Made by a program: the position numbers and the translations under genes | In this document: piece after piece, positions 34,444 to 43,037 of the stretch | Numbering within the stretch: the stretch's first letter is position 1 | Layout: every line of letters begins with the position of its first letter | Assembly (NCBI GenBank): GCA_030601745.1 | Contig: JAUWBI010000009.1 | Coordinates: forward strand, 1 to 62,569 | Source of the DNA: Phycisphaerae bacterium | GTDB taxonomy: Bacteria > Planctomycetota > Phycisphaerae > Sedimentisphaerales > Anaerobacaceae | DNA: 62,569 nucleotides | Direction: 5' to 3' | Notes under the pieces: model-generated | Database searches by the model: none | Seen by the model: only the letters and a program-made list of their open reading frames with translations | What the model was told of the DNA's origin: nothing

Positions 34444-35271
34444 ATGAATCCGTGGCTTGAAACTATAGGTGTCATACAAGTAGCCCTGTTAGGCATTTTT
34501 CTTGGGAGGGTGTTTTCAGGTCTTCGAAAACCCTACTGGACATTGGGCTATTTTCTCCCCTCTCTGCTCATCGCGATGCTGGTACTGGCCAGGTACAATA
34601 ATGCCCTGCCCTTTGTGCCGCCGTTCTCGTGGATTACAGCAGGACGGGTAAGATTCATCATTTTAGCTCTGGCCGTTACAATGGGCTTAACCACCCCGCT
34701 CTCGCGTCTGCCTCGCAAATGCGAGAAGCTCACAATCGGCATCTTGATGGTTGTGGTTGTAGGGTGGTTTTCGGTTTTGCCTTTTCTTGTGCCGGCTTTG
34801 ATTAAGGACGACCTCTTGAATCTTAAAACAACCGTTAATACCAACGGTATCTGCTTTCAGACGACAGATTATACCTGTGGCCCTGCTGCGGCGGTAACCG
34901 CTCTTGGGAAATTGGGCCTACCCGCCAGCGAGGGAGAAATAGCTGTACTTTCCCACTCAAGCCCCGTAGCCGGTACGCTCCCACGCTGTCTTTACACGGC
35001 ACTCAAGAATCGCTACGGCGCCGACGGCCTGAAATGCCGGTACCGTCACTTCGACTCGATTGCTCAGCTCAGAAATGCAGGCATTACGTTAGCCGTGGTA
35101 AGGGACGCATTTCTGTCGGATCACTGCGTCACCGTCCTTGAAGTCTCGGACAGGATGGTTACTATCGCCGACCCCGTTTTCGGCAGAACTTTGATGTCCC
35201 ACGAGCAGTTCGAGAAAATCTGGCGATTTTCCGGCATCGTCCTCAAACGAGACCCTATGCAAAGCATCTGA
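34444..35271 (+). CDS. Membrane-anchored C39-like cysteine peptidase
   Basis: 275 residues from ATG 34444; a GGGGGAAGG sequence lies upstream and the earlier ATG falls in the promoter. Three or four membrane helices fill residues ~5-125. A peptidase C39-like domain (~135-270) follows, with nucleophile C145 (QTTDYTCGPAAAVTALGKLG), H227 (LSDHCVTVLEVSD) and D243 (IADPVFG), the standard triad of bacteriocin-processing peptidases and related papain-fold proteins. No ABC transporter or bacteriocin gene is adjacent, so this is probably a stand-alone member of the kind common in planctomycetes, with unknown substrate. Confidence 0.83.
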   Translation: MNPWLETIGVIQVALLGIFLGRVFSGLRKPYWTLGYFLPSLLIAMLVLARYNNALPFVPPFSWITAGRVRFIILALAVTMGLTTPLSRLPRKCEKLTIGILMVVVVGWFSVLPFLVPALIKDDLLNLKTTVNTNGICFQTTDYTCGPAAAVTALGKLGLPASEGEIAVLSHSSPVAGTLPRCLYTALKNRYGADGLKCRYRHFDSIAQLRNAGITLAVVRDAFLSDHCVTVLEVSDRMVTIADPVFGRTLMSHEQFEKIWRFSGIVLKRDPMQSI

Positions 35272-35665
35272 ACCCATATTTCGTTGCTCGTTGCTCGTTG
35301 TTCGTTAAACCAGATACGAGAATCGTAATATCCCTCATATTCTTCCTGATTTGCAGATTTTTTCACAAGGTGTGCCATACCGTTGTCACAGTTCCGATAA
35401 AAACATAGCTAATTCGCTTCAGGATGGTCGATAGGTATCAACAGAATCGGCGGATAAAGCCGTCAACACAGAGCTGAATTATGAAGAACGCCCCGGCCGG
35501 GCTAACTTTCCTTGGGGGGGAGCCCGGCCGGGCTGATTTCAATGACTTACTGCTGACAGCAAACCGGGCGCTCACTCAACACTAACGCCTCGGATTTATC
35601 TTGGCACGAGCAGCGCACGGTTAGCACTCTTGATTGTTGAAATAATGCCATAGTAAAATGGCAAT
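35272..35665. other. Repeat-containing intergenic region
   Basis: No gene. It holds a heptanucleotide repeat of TTGCTCG/TTGTTCG units (35279-35306) and two copies of CCCGGCCGGGCT (35492-35503, 35523-35534) about 30 bases apart. Confidence 0.5.
35491..35534. repeat. Paired self-complementary CCCGGCCGGGCT motifs
   Basis: The dodecamer occurs twice, each time nearly self-palindromic (AGCCCGGCCGGGCT for the second), separated by a T/G-rich stretch. Confidence 0.6.
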
Positions 35666-36880
35666 TTAGTCGTTTCTAAAAACCACGAAAACTGTAAACT
35701 CACCTTTCATAGGTATGTGAATCACATCCCCGTAACACTTGTCCTGGGCGACAGGATTACCGAAAAAGTCCTCCGGGGTCATCAGGCGGAAGGAATCACC
35801 ATTTTTCAAGAATGGCTTAACTGTAACTTCCACTTTTTCCGCCTTGTCCCAATTGTAAATTACCAGATGCGCGCGATTTCGGTCGAACCGATTGGCTAAA
35901 AGAACGGCCTTCACTCCTCTCGGACGCTTTTTGTCCTTTCCGATGATGAGATTGCCTTCCTGCACCGCCTTTCTATACCGGATAATATTCAGCCCGCCAT
36001 TGACTATTACGTTATCGCAGACCTCACAGTTTTCGTTGTACGGCGCACTGTAACCGATTCTCATACTGACGTCGTACAGGTAATTCCTGAATACACGGAT
36101 GTTATTACTCGGCCTCCCACCGCCGATTAGAAATGGGCCCTTGTTGTAACAGACGTTGTCCTCGACAAGGAAGTTATCTACGTACGCACGTTCAGAGCCG
36201 TAGGCGTGTAAGGTGTAGGTGCCGTCGTACCGGCAGCTCATTATGCAATTTGAAATCACTTTGACGCCGTTCTTGTTTTGCGTGTAAATGCAATGGCCGT
36301 GGCCGCGGTCGGTACCCAGCCAGCCGTTATTGTAAATTACGCACCCGTATATCTCCGGCTCGATTTCGCCTTTCCAACAACTGATACCCTGGCAGCAGTC
36401 GTGGATAATCAGGTTTATGTATTTGCAGTTCTTTCCGCCGTACATATGAAGACCGCCCCACGGTCGGTTCAGGTCCTTGGGGTGTGACCCTGGACTGACC
36501 GGCTTTTTTGGCACCGGTTCTGACACGAATATCTCCAGGTCGCAAACCCACACGTGCGCCGACGGACTTTGTACTGACAGACCGCCGTCTATCCTCGCGC
36601 GCTTACCGGGTATTGGGCGAATATGAATCGGGTTCTCCGCAGTACCTGTGAGGCGAATTTCAAAAAGCTCTCTGGGACGCCGTTTGTATGTGCCTTCGAG
36701 CAGATAGAGCGTGTCACCGGCCGCAACTTTCTGCCGGCCATCCAGAGCCGAGGCAATATCCCAAGGAGCTTCTCTGGTGCCAGGGTTTGCAGATTTACCG
36801 TCAGGGGCTACATACCACTGCGCTGCTGAACTAATCTGTGCCGTCAGCAACAACACAAGTAAGAGGATATAATATTTCAT
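35666..36880 (-). CDS. Secreted right-handed beta-helix protein (polysaccharide lyase/depolymerase-like)
   Basis: 404 residues from ATG 36880 (GAGGG six bases upstream); upstream codons to 36979 overlap the HD-gene fragment. Signal peptide MKYYILLLVLLLTAQISSAAQ. The start of the mature protein, WYVAPDGKSANPGTREAPWDIASAL, is the classic opening of DUF1565/right-handed beta-helix proteins. Coils with N-x-I/V repeats follow (VISNCIMSCRYDGTYTLHAYG, FLVEDNVCYNKGPF, RVFRNYLYDVS, CEVCDNVIVNGGLN). A C-terminal beta sandwich closes the protein. It probably binds or cleaves an acidic polysaccharide. It begins 17 bases after the stop of the duplicated HD-gene fragment. Confidence 0.82.
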   Translation of the reverse strand: MKYYILLLVLLLTAQISSAAQWYVAPDGKSANPGTREAPWDIASALDGRQKVAAGDTLYLLEGTYKRRPRELFEIRLTGTAENPIHIRPIPGKRARIDGGLSVQSPSAHVWVCDLEIFVSEPVPKKPVSPGSHPKDLNRPWGGLHMYGGKNCKYINLIIHDCCQGISCWKGEIEPEIYGCVIYNNGWLGTDRGHGHCIYTQNKNGVKVISNCIMSCRYDGTYTLHAYGSERAYVDNFLVEDNVCYNKGPFLIGGGRPSNNIRVFRNYLYDVSMRIGYSAPYNENCEVCDNVIVNGGLNIIRYRKAVQEGNLIIGKDKKRPRGVKAVLLANRFDRNRAHLVIYNWDKAEKVEVTVKPFLKNGDSFRLMTPEDFFGNPVAQDKCYGDVIHIPMKGEFTVFVVFRND

Positions 36881-36896
36881 TTCAATACCCTCGGAT

Positions 36897-36990
36897 TTAT
36901 TCGATGCGTTTTCTGTAAAGCCGGGTCTGCAAGGCATTTTTCCAGGCGGTCCAATTAGAATCGCCCGGCTTGCTCTCAATCACCGCCGTA
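36897..36990 (-). pseudogene. Copy A of the 3' end of the HD-domain gene
   Basis: 31 codons including the stop, TAVIESKPGDSNWTAWKNAL... to RKRIE-stop, correspond to the last 31 codons of the HD-domain gene (39093-39185). 24 of 30 residues are identical, and many third-position differences occur. It lies 14 bases beyond the stop of the L,D-transpeptidase and has the same orientation as the parent gene. There is no start codon and nothing of the rest of the gene. Confidence 0.85.
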
Positions 36991-37004
36991 TTTTTTATTA
37001 AGCT

Positions 37005-37730
37005 TCACTGAATCGTTAGCTTCGATAGTTCCTGTTTGATTTGCTCATAGAGAACGTCTGTCCATTCGGGTAATGGATGCGTTACTTCAGGGCAGACCCT
37101 CTTCCGAAAGTCGACAGGGCTCAGGATGACAGAAATGTTGTCAATACCAGTTTCAGCGGCGAGTATAAAGAGGTCTTCAGCAGCCTCATCTCCCATAGCA
37201 AGGCACCCAATAGAGGCATTACTTCCATGAATCATGATATCGCCGCCGAGGTTTGTCCGGCTCTCCCGGCTTGCCTGCCTGCGGTCGAACTCATTGGGAT
37301 AGTTCAATCTGAGTGAAAGATGGAACATACTATTAGGATTGAGGGATTCAATTCGATAAAGGCCCTCCGGAACCTGGCGCTCACCTTCCTTGAGCTTTGG
37401 CCCAAGCCGACCGCTGGCAGCGAAGATAGGATACGCTCGAATCAAATTGAATCTGTTCTCTCCACCACAGGCCCAAACTTCAAGCTTTTTCTCGTACTTA
37501 AGGCCGACAAAAACAGCTTTTTTGGGAGGATAAGGTATCTTCGCTGCCTCGAAATATGGAAGTAGTCTTTCCCGAACCGCTGGCCCATACTCCTCAAGAC
37601 ACTTTTGCACTGTTTTTCTGCCCCGTACGATTTGGACCCCTGGCACAACATACCGCTGGAAGCGTGCTCGAAAGACAAAAGCCAATATCGCGATACTAAG
37701 CAGGAATAGAATAATACGTAGTCGTTTCAT
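37005..37730 (-). CDS. L,D-transpeptidase (YkuD domain, YafK-like)
   Basis: 241 residues with one N-terminal membrane anchor (RIILFLLSIAILAFVF). The YkuD catalytic motif is HGSNASIGCLAMGDEA with H168 and C176. The preceding YPIFAASGRLGPKLKEGERQVPEGLYRI and LGGDIMIHG are typical of the YafK branch, which in E. coli releases Braun lipoprotein from peptidoglycan, whereas other members make 3-3 cross-links. It should act on the cell wall in the periplasm. It lies alone between two fragments of the HD gene's 3' end (37843-37873 and 36897-36990), as if captured as a one-gene cassette. Confidence 0.9.
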   Translation of the reverse strand: MKRLRIILFLLSIAILAFVFRARFQRYVVPGVQIVRGRKTVQKCLEEYGPAVRERLLPYFEAAKIPYPPKKAVFVGLKYEKKLEVWACGGENRFNLIRAYPIFAASGRLGPKLKEGERQVPEGLYRIESLNPNSMFHLSLRLNYPNEFDRRQASRESRTNLGGDIMIHGSNASIGCLAMGDEAAEDLFILAAETGIDNISVILSPVDFRKRVCPEVTHPLPEWTDVLYEQIKQELSKLTIQ

Positions 37731-37842
37731 AATAAATAGAACTAAGACAAACCTCTCCCACTGGAACGTCCCTCTTGGCCGGATAGCTTACCTACCGGTT
37801 TTCCAATACTTTTGCACAGCGCCATTAATTCGCGACCTTGCT

Positions 37843-37873
37843 TTATTCGATACGCTTTTTGTAAAGCAGTTTG
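37843..37873 (-). pseudogene. Copy B of the 3' end of the HD-domain gene
   Basis: On the minus strand the last ~30 bases of the HD gene recur with synonymous changes: LYKKRIE-stop versus LYRKRIE-stop. Similarity continues into CAAACT with a 2-base deletion. It lies 40 bases beyond the stop of the unknown lipoprotein, in the parent's orientation. Confidence 0.7.
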
Positions 37874-37912
37874 CTCGCTCAAAAACCCTTTCCTGACATT
37901 TTGCGTCAGGCT

Positions 37913-39058
37913 TTATTTCTTTCCATTGCAAAACTTGCCATCGAAATAGTTGTTTAGATAAGACAATACTTCAACACGTTCATTGGATTCTTTCAGTTTT
38001 ACGAGTTCTTTCCCTCCGTATTCGTAAAAATAATCCGTGACTATTCCTGTAACATTAGCCGACGTAACTCGAGGGGAAGAAAGGTCATCGATTATGTCAA
38101 TGAATATCCCATTTTCGCCTCGTTTTACATAACTGAAATGCCACGGGCCATTTTTGCCTCTATACAGAATATCTGCATCTTGAGAACATAAGAATCGCTC
38201 AATTAAGAATGCTTTTCCGGTGCCATATTGGGGATGGTAACTATGTATAAAGAGCTTATATTCCCATATCTCGGGAAACTTCTCCTGATAATAGTTTTGA
38301 ATAGGTCGAAAATACAGGTTAGCTTTAATACGTTTGCTGTCCCCAAAAAATCCATCTGGCCAAAATTCTGGCTTTGAGAGAAACCGTTCTCGGATTAAAT
38401 AGCGGGTGAAATCAGCAGTTGGCTTCGGTATTTTTTCAGTTGGAACGACCACCTTCTCCGGCAATAAATGATAGGTCATATCTCCCTTTTGAATTATTTT
38501 GGGTTTATAGTAAAAACACTCAAATTCTAACTTGGAATCTTCAGGGTTAGCTTCAAAATCCATAACAATACTTGGCATTTCATGTAAATATTTGTTTCGC
38601 TCATCGTATTCTTCTCTGAGATATTTCATTACAAGCTCATCCAAACCTTCACATTCGTACAGACCACCTCTACCGCCTTTGGAACTGTCCCAGGGAAAAG
38701 GACCTGCCCCCTCCACGTGCGCAGCATCGCCATGGTCAATACCACCACAATATACCCTTAAAGTGGCGAGGGAAGTATTCGAGTCTTGTATAGAATAAAA
38801 CTCGATTGTTCGATACCCACAAGCGGAAAACCGTGCATAAGGTTTGGAATTTAAGATGGAATGCCATACCTCATCAATCACATTGCTATCTGTGATAACA
38901 ACTCGAATATCTGGTCCTACATCTGCCTCAGAACCAATAAAAACAAGCTCGTCTGTTGAAGACGGCGTAGCACCTCTCGTATATAAATCCTCAATAAGCC
39001 CGTTTGCAGAGCAACCCAAGACAAATAAAAGTGATACCAGCAAGCTCGAACGCTTCAT
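37913..39058 (-). CDS. Lipoprotein of unknown function
   Basis: 381 residues. Lipoprotein signal SSLLVSLLFVLGC with cysteine at 16. I recognise no domain. Visible features are an alpha/beta N-terminal part (~35-120), a loop with GGRGGLYECEGLDEL, and aromatic-rich stretches (FECFYYKPKIIQKGDMTYHLLPE, NLYFRPIQNYYQEKFPEIWEYKLFIHSYHP). The codon use is visibly richer in A and T than its neighbours, suggesting recent arrival. It starts 34 bases after the stop of the HD gene and ends 40 bases before copy B of that gene's 3' end, so the whole gene fills the space between a gene end and its duplicate. Confidence 0.75.
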   Translation of the reverse strand: MKRSSLLVSLLFVLGCSANGLIEDLYTRGATPSSTDELVFIGSEADVGPDIRVVITDSNVIDEVWHSILNSKPYARFSACGYRTIEFYSIQDSNTSLATLRVYCGGIDHGDAAHVEGAGPFPWDSSKGGRGGLYECEGLDELVMKYLREEYDERNKYLHEMPSIVMDFEANPEDSKLEFECFYYKPKIIQKGDMTYHLLPEKVVVPTEKIPKPTADFTRYLIRERFLSKPEFWPDGFFGDSKRIKANLYFRPIQNYYQEKFPEIWEYKLFIHSYHPQYGTGKAFLIERFLCSQDADILYRGKNGPWHFSYVKRGENGIFIDIIDDLSSPRVTSANVTGIVTDYFYEYGGKELVKLKESNERVEVLSYLNNYFDGKFCNGKK

Positions 39059-39092
39059 AGCAATCCCCTTAAACCTGACAATTTAATCGTTT

Positions 39093-40055
39093 TTATTCGA
39101 TGCGTTTTCTGTAAAGCCGGGTCTGCAGAGCGTTTTTCCAGGCAGTCCAGTTTGAATTGCTTACCTCGCTGTCAATCGCCGCTGTTACCTGGCTTACCTT
39201 GGCGTCCAAATCGTCAATGTAATAAACCATAAAGGCCTCAGCCATCGCCGGCAGCTTCGGCGAGCCGAAGTCATATTGACCGTGGTGAGACAAAATAATG
39301 TGCCCAAGAGAGTCAAGAACTGTTTGGTCAATCTGTTTTCCCTTGGCCTTCAGCGCAGCAACTTTTTCATTTACCATAAGTAAACTTTGCACGACATGCC
39401 CTATCAATTGGCCTGAATCCGTATATGAGAAAGCCATATCGTACGACAGTTCTTCGGTCTTGCCGATATCGTGAAGAAAAATCCCTGCCAGAACCAAATC
39501 CGGCTGCACTTTTTCGTACAACGGCAGTATCGCAACAGCCACTCGCAGCATATTGTGGGTATGCTCCAGCAGCCCGCCGAGATAATTATGATGCAATTTC
39601 ACCCCGCCCGGTGCATTGCGGAATTTCTCCATCAACTCGGCATCAGTTAGGAATTCTCCGACCAGCGCCTTTAGCTGCGGATTTTTTATTCGGCCTACAA
39701 TCTTTTTTACCTCCTCGAATATCTGGTCGGTGTCCTTGTCTGTTCGCGCCAGAAAATCCTCAATGCGAACGTCCTTTGCATCGACGACGCTGACGTTATT
39801 TACAATGATTTGCAGATTGTTTTGATATAGCTCGCTTCTTCCCTGTATATGGACAAAGCCCGGCTTCGGCAGCGCTTGATAAACCGTTTCCGTCGCCTGC
39901 CACATTCGCCCGTTCAGTTGCCCGGTCTTGTCTGAAAGGAACATTGCTATATATAAATCGCCTCGCGTCGTGCTTCGTAGAATCGGGTCTCTGACCATAT
40001 AAATATCGTTGATTGTCTCACCCGGCCCGATCTCGTTAATGAATTTATGCGCCAT
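39093..40055 (-). CDS. YhaM-like 3'-5' exoribonuclease: OB fold plus HD domain
   Basis: 320 residues. The N-terminal OB-fold nucleic-acid-binding domain (~15-95) contains AMFLSDKTGQLNGRMW. The HD metal-dependent phosphohydrolase domain (~155-300) contains HHNYLGGLLEHTHNM, GIFLHDIGKTEEL (the HD pair) and HIILSHHGQYDFGSPKLPAMAEA. The order and length are those of B. subtilis YhaM, a 3'-5' exoribonuclease. GGAG lies six bases before the ATG. Its 3' end is the target duplicated twice downstream (copies A and B), with one gene in each interval. It is transcribed divergently from proS. Confidence 0.92.
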   Translation of the reverse strand: MAHKFINEIGPGETINDIYMVRDPILRSTTRGDLYIAMFLSDKTGQLNGRMWQATETVYQALPKPGFVHIQGRSELYQNNLQIIVNNVSVVDAKDVRIEDFLARTDKDTDQIFEEVKKIVGRIKNPQLKALVGEFLTDAELMEKFRNAPGGVKLHHNYLGGLLEHTHNMLRVAVAILPLYEKVQPDLVLAGIFLHDIGKTEELSYDMAFSYTDSGQLIGHVVQSLLMVNEKVAALKAKGKQIDQTVLDSLGHIILSHHGQYDFGSPKLPAMAEAFMVYYIDDLDAKVSQVTAAIDSEVSNSNWTAWKNALQTRLYRKRIE

Positions 40056-40216
40056 TTTCCAACTCCATATTAATGTTTTTCTGCTAAAGTTTGGTTTCCC
40101 AAAATCATATTGTCTAACCGATTCTTATGCAAGCAGTGATTTCCCATAATACGAAATATGAACAACGAAATAGGAAATATGCTTGCAACCCTCTGTTTTT
40201 TGGGCTATAAACGTGC

Positions 40217-40262
40217 CACGAAATACGATATACGAAATACGAGACACGAGGCACGAAATATG
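40217..40262. repeat. Heptanucleotide repeat running into the proS start codon
   Basis: Units CGAAATA/CGATATA/CGAGACA fill the sequence up to and including the ATG of proS. A looser stretch of the same kind lies at 40147-40180. Confidence 0.75.
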
Positions 40263-41999
40263 AGATACAGCCGAATGTTTATACCGACGGTCAAGGAAGT
40301 CCCCGCCGATGCGGAGACGACCAGCCATAAATTGATGATTCGGGCCGCCTTGTGCCGCAAAGTCGCCAGCGGGACGTACACTTATCTGCCGCTCGGCTGG
40401 CGCAGCCTGCTCAAAATCATCGCAATCGTCCGTGAGGAGATGGACAAAGCCGGCGCACAGGAGATTCTTGTGCCTTGTATGCAGCCCGCTGAGCTCTGGG
40501 ACAAGACCGGCCGCAGTATCGACTACGGCCCGACATTGTTCCGCTTCACTGACCGTCACGGCAGAGAAAATGTGCTTGAGCCTACCGCCGAGGAAGTTGT
40601 TACCTACCTGGCTGCGGGCGAGATAAATTCTTACAAGCAGCTCCCCATCAACCTCTATCAGATAAGCCCCAAGTTCCGCGATGAGTTCCGCCCGCGCTTT
40701 GGCGTAATAAGGTCACGCGAATTCATAATGAAAGACGCCTACAGCTTCGATGCCGACCCCAAAGGCCTCGATGAATCATATAAATTAATGTATGACGCAT
40801 ACTGCCGAATTTTCAAACGCTGCGGCCTTGAGTATGTTATCGTCGAGGCCGAATCCGGCGAGATGGGCGGCTCCGGCTCGCACCAGTTCACCATCCCGTG
40901 CGAATCCGGCGAAGATACAATCATTTATACCAAAGACGGCTCTTACGCGGCGAACCTCGAAAGAGCTGCCGTTGACCCATTGCCGAAAGAAAAATCCAGC
41001 GCCGAGATTCCTCCGATGCAGGAAGTCCACACCCCGAATATCGGCAGCATTGAAGCCGTCTGTGCCTTCCTTAAAACCCAGCCGAAGGATATGGTCAAGA
41101 CCCTTATATATGCTGCCGGCGACGATGCTGTCGCGGCGATAGTGCGAGGCGACCACGATTTGAATCCGGAAAAATTCACCCAGGCCGTTGGTGGCAAGCA
41201 CGTAGAATTAGCTGACGAGGCAACTATCGAAAAAGCTTCTGGTGCAAAGGTGGGTTTTGCCGGACCCGTTGGGATAGCCGAGAGGGTCTCGAAAATGATT
41301 ATCGACCACGCCGTTGCAGCAATGGCGGTGGGTGTTACCGGTGCCAATAAGACCGACTATCACGTCAAGAATGTTATGCCGGGCAGGGATTTTCCGCTCG
41401 AAGGCGAAAATGTTACCGTTGCCGACATCCGCTACGCTGTTGAAGGCGATACGTATAATGGCAAAAAGCTGCTGTTTCGAAAAGGTATCGAAGTCGGCCA
41501 GGTCTTCAAACTCGGAACAAAATACAGCGAAAAACTCGGAGCTAAATTCCTTGACGAAAACGGCGACGAAAAGCCCTGCATTATGGGCTGCTACGGCATC
41601 GGTATCAACCGAATCCTTGCCTCTGCCATTGAAATCAGTAACGACAATAACGGCATTATTTGGCCGATTAGCATCGCCCCGTTTGAGGTTCTGGTTACCA
41701 GCGTCAACCAGGACGATGAAAAGGTTGCGCAAGTGGCCGAAGACATCTACCAGGATTTAATGGGAAAGGGCATCGACGTATTGTTAGACGACCGCGCCTT
41801 GCGCGGCGGAGTGAAATTCAAAGACGCGGACCTTATCGGCATACCGGTAAGGGTTACTGTTGGCAGAAAGTCCGTCGCTGACGGAAACGTCGAGATAAAG
41901 CTGCGGTCAGAAACCAAAAGTACAAAAGTTTCCATTGAAAAAGCGCCGGATAAGGCGATTGAGCTGGTCAATTCGTTAAAAGAAGAACTGAAGACCTAA
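40260..41999 (+). CDS. proS: Prolyl-tRNA synthetase, bacterial type
   Basis: 579 residues from ATG 40260. The start MRYSRMFIPTVKEVPADAE aligns with the standard beginning (MRTSQ...TLKETPADAE), so the longer frame to 40158, made of repeat-coded residues, is rejected. Class II motifs: YTYLPLGWRSL, the motif 2 region FRDEFRPRFGVIRSREFIMKDAYSF, and the motif 3 region MGCYGIGINRILASAIE. The editing insertion (INS, ~220-390) is present, as is the C-terminal anticodon-binding domain (VLLDDRALRGGVKFKDADLIGIP). It charges tRNA-Pro and edits Ala-tRNA-Pro. No Shine-Dalgarno sequence is visible; heptanucleotide repeat DNA occupies the initiation region. Confidence 0.97.
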   Translation: MRYSRMFIPTVKEVPADAETTSHKLMIRAALCRKVASGTYTYLPLGWRSLLKIIAIVREEMDKAGAQEILVPCMQPAELWDKTGRSIDYGPTLFRFTDRHGRENVLEPTAEEVVTYLAAGEINSYKQLPINLYQISPKFRDEFRPRFGVIRSREFIMKDAYSFDADPKGLDESYKLMYDAYCRIFKRCGLEYVIVEAESGEMGGSGSHQFTIPCESGEDTIIYTKDGSYAANLERAAVDPLPKEKSSAEIPPMQEVHTPNIGSIEAVCAFLKTQPKDMVKTLIYAAGDDAVAAIVRGDHDLNPEKFTQAVGGKHVELADEATIEKASGAKVGFAGPVGIAERVSKMIIDHAVAAMAVGVTGANKTDYHVKNVMPGRDFPLEGENVTVADIRYAVEGDTYNGKKLLFRKGIEVGQVFKLGTKYSEKLGAKFLDENGDEKPCIMGCYGIGINRILASAIEISNDNNGIIWPISIAPFEVLVTSVNQDDEKVAQVAEDIYQDLMGKGIDVLLDDRALRGGVKFKDADLIGIPVRVTVGRKSVADGNVEIKLRSETKSTKVSIEKAPDKAIELVNSLKEELKT

Positions 42000-42107
42000 C
42001 ACAGTATTTATAATTGGTGATTATCAAACTTTAGAGGCGGTTTTGGCCAAATTCCGGTTTAGTTGCCGGAAAATGCCGGAACCAAACCAAAATTGAAAAG
42101 GAGAGAA

Positions 42108-42995
42108 ATGATGAACAAGAACAAACTTTCACGAAGGACTTTCATCCGCAATACTTCCCTGGTGGCCGCGGGGACAGTTGCCGGTGCGTTGGCCGGCAAG
42201 GGATACGCCGCCGCAGCCGGCAGTATTGAACGGGTTGTTAAAAAAGGCCGCATCAACCAGTCCGCCAGCAGGTGGTGCTACCGCAAACTAACTCTCGACC
42301 AACTCTGCGCAGCAGCAGCCCAAATGGGCCTCAAGGGCATTGACCTGCTTGGCCCATCCGACTTTCCCACACTCAAAAAATATGGCCTCGTATGCACAAT
42401 GACCAACACGCACGGACTATCGAACGGTCTCAACAACAAAAAGATTCATGCTCAGTGCCTCGACAAAATCCGCACCGCCATAGAAGCAACTGCAGAGTAC
42501 AAATTCCCGAATGTTATCACTTTCCCTGGAAATCGACGCGGTATGCCGGACGATGTAGGCGTCGAAAATACCGTTACCGCACTTAAACAGGTCGTGGGAC
42601 TTGCCGAAAAGAAGAAGGTCAACATCTGCCTCGAATATCTAAACAGCAAGGTCAACCACAAAGACTATATGTTCGACCGTATGAAATGGGGCGTCGAGGT
42701 CTGCAAAAAGGTCGGCTCCGAGCGCGTCAAGATACTTTACGACATCTACCACGCTCAAATTATGGAAGGCGACATAATTCGCACCATCCGCAACAATAAG
42801 GAATATATCGGCCACTACCATACTGGCGGCAACCCGGGCAGAAACGAAATCGACGAAACTCAGGAGCTGTACTACCCCGCCATTATGCGGGCAATCGTCG
42901 AGACGGGTTACAAAGGATACGTCGCACACGAGTTTATTCCCAGGAAAGACCCGCTTACGTCGCTGGCATACGCCGCACGAATCTGCGACGTCTGA
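42108..42995 (+). CDS. Tat-exported sugar phosphate isomerase/epimerase-like TIM barrel (hydroxypyruvate isomerase type)
   Basis: 295 residues from ATG 42108, preceded by AAGGAG. The twin-arginine signal LSRRTFIRNTSLVAAGTVAGAL exports it folded. The barrel matches the xylose-isomerase-like AP endonuclease 2 family, hydroxypyruvate isomerase branch: NICLEYLNSKVNHKDYMFD (metal Glu), ILYDIYHAQIMEGD (metal Asp/His), GHYHTGGNPGRNEIDETQE and YKGYVAHEFIP (metal Glu). Exported members with Tat signals are very frequent in planctomycetes; their substrates are not known. It follows proS by ~110 bases. Confidence 0.88.
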   Translation: MMNKNKLSRRTFIRNTSLVAAGTVAGALAGKGYAAAAGSIERVVKKGRINQSASRWCYRKLTLDQLCAAAAQMGLKGIDLLGPSDFPTLKKYGLVCTMTNTHGLSNGLNNKKIHAQCLDKIRTAIEATAEYKFPNVITFPGNRRGMPDDVGVENTVTALKQVVGLAEKKKVNICLEYLNSKVNHKDYMFDRMKWGVEVCKKVGSERVKILYDIYHAQIMEGDIIRTIRNNKEYIGHYHTGGNPGRNEIDETQELYYPAIMRAIVETGYKGYVAHEFIPRKDPLTSLAYAARICDV

Positions 42996-43000
42996 CCCGA

Positions 43001-43035
43001 AAACTAAGAACTCAAAACTAAAAACTCAAAACTAC
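43001..43035. repeat. AACTAAA/AACTCAA heptad repeat before DUF4416 gene
   Basis: A-rich 7-base units (CTAAGAA, CTCAAAA, CTAAAAA, CTCAAAA) occupy the place of a ribosome site directly upstream of ATG 43038. Confidence 0.7.
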
Positions 43036-43037
43036 CT

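Noticed and set aside
40158-40259. Extended N-terminus of proS
   Set aside because: The 34 extra codons are repeat-coded and absent from the enzyme family; alignment begins at MRYSR.
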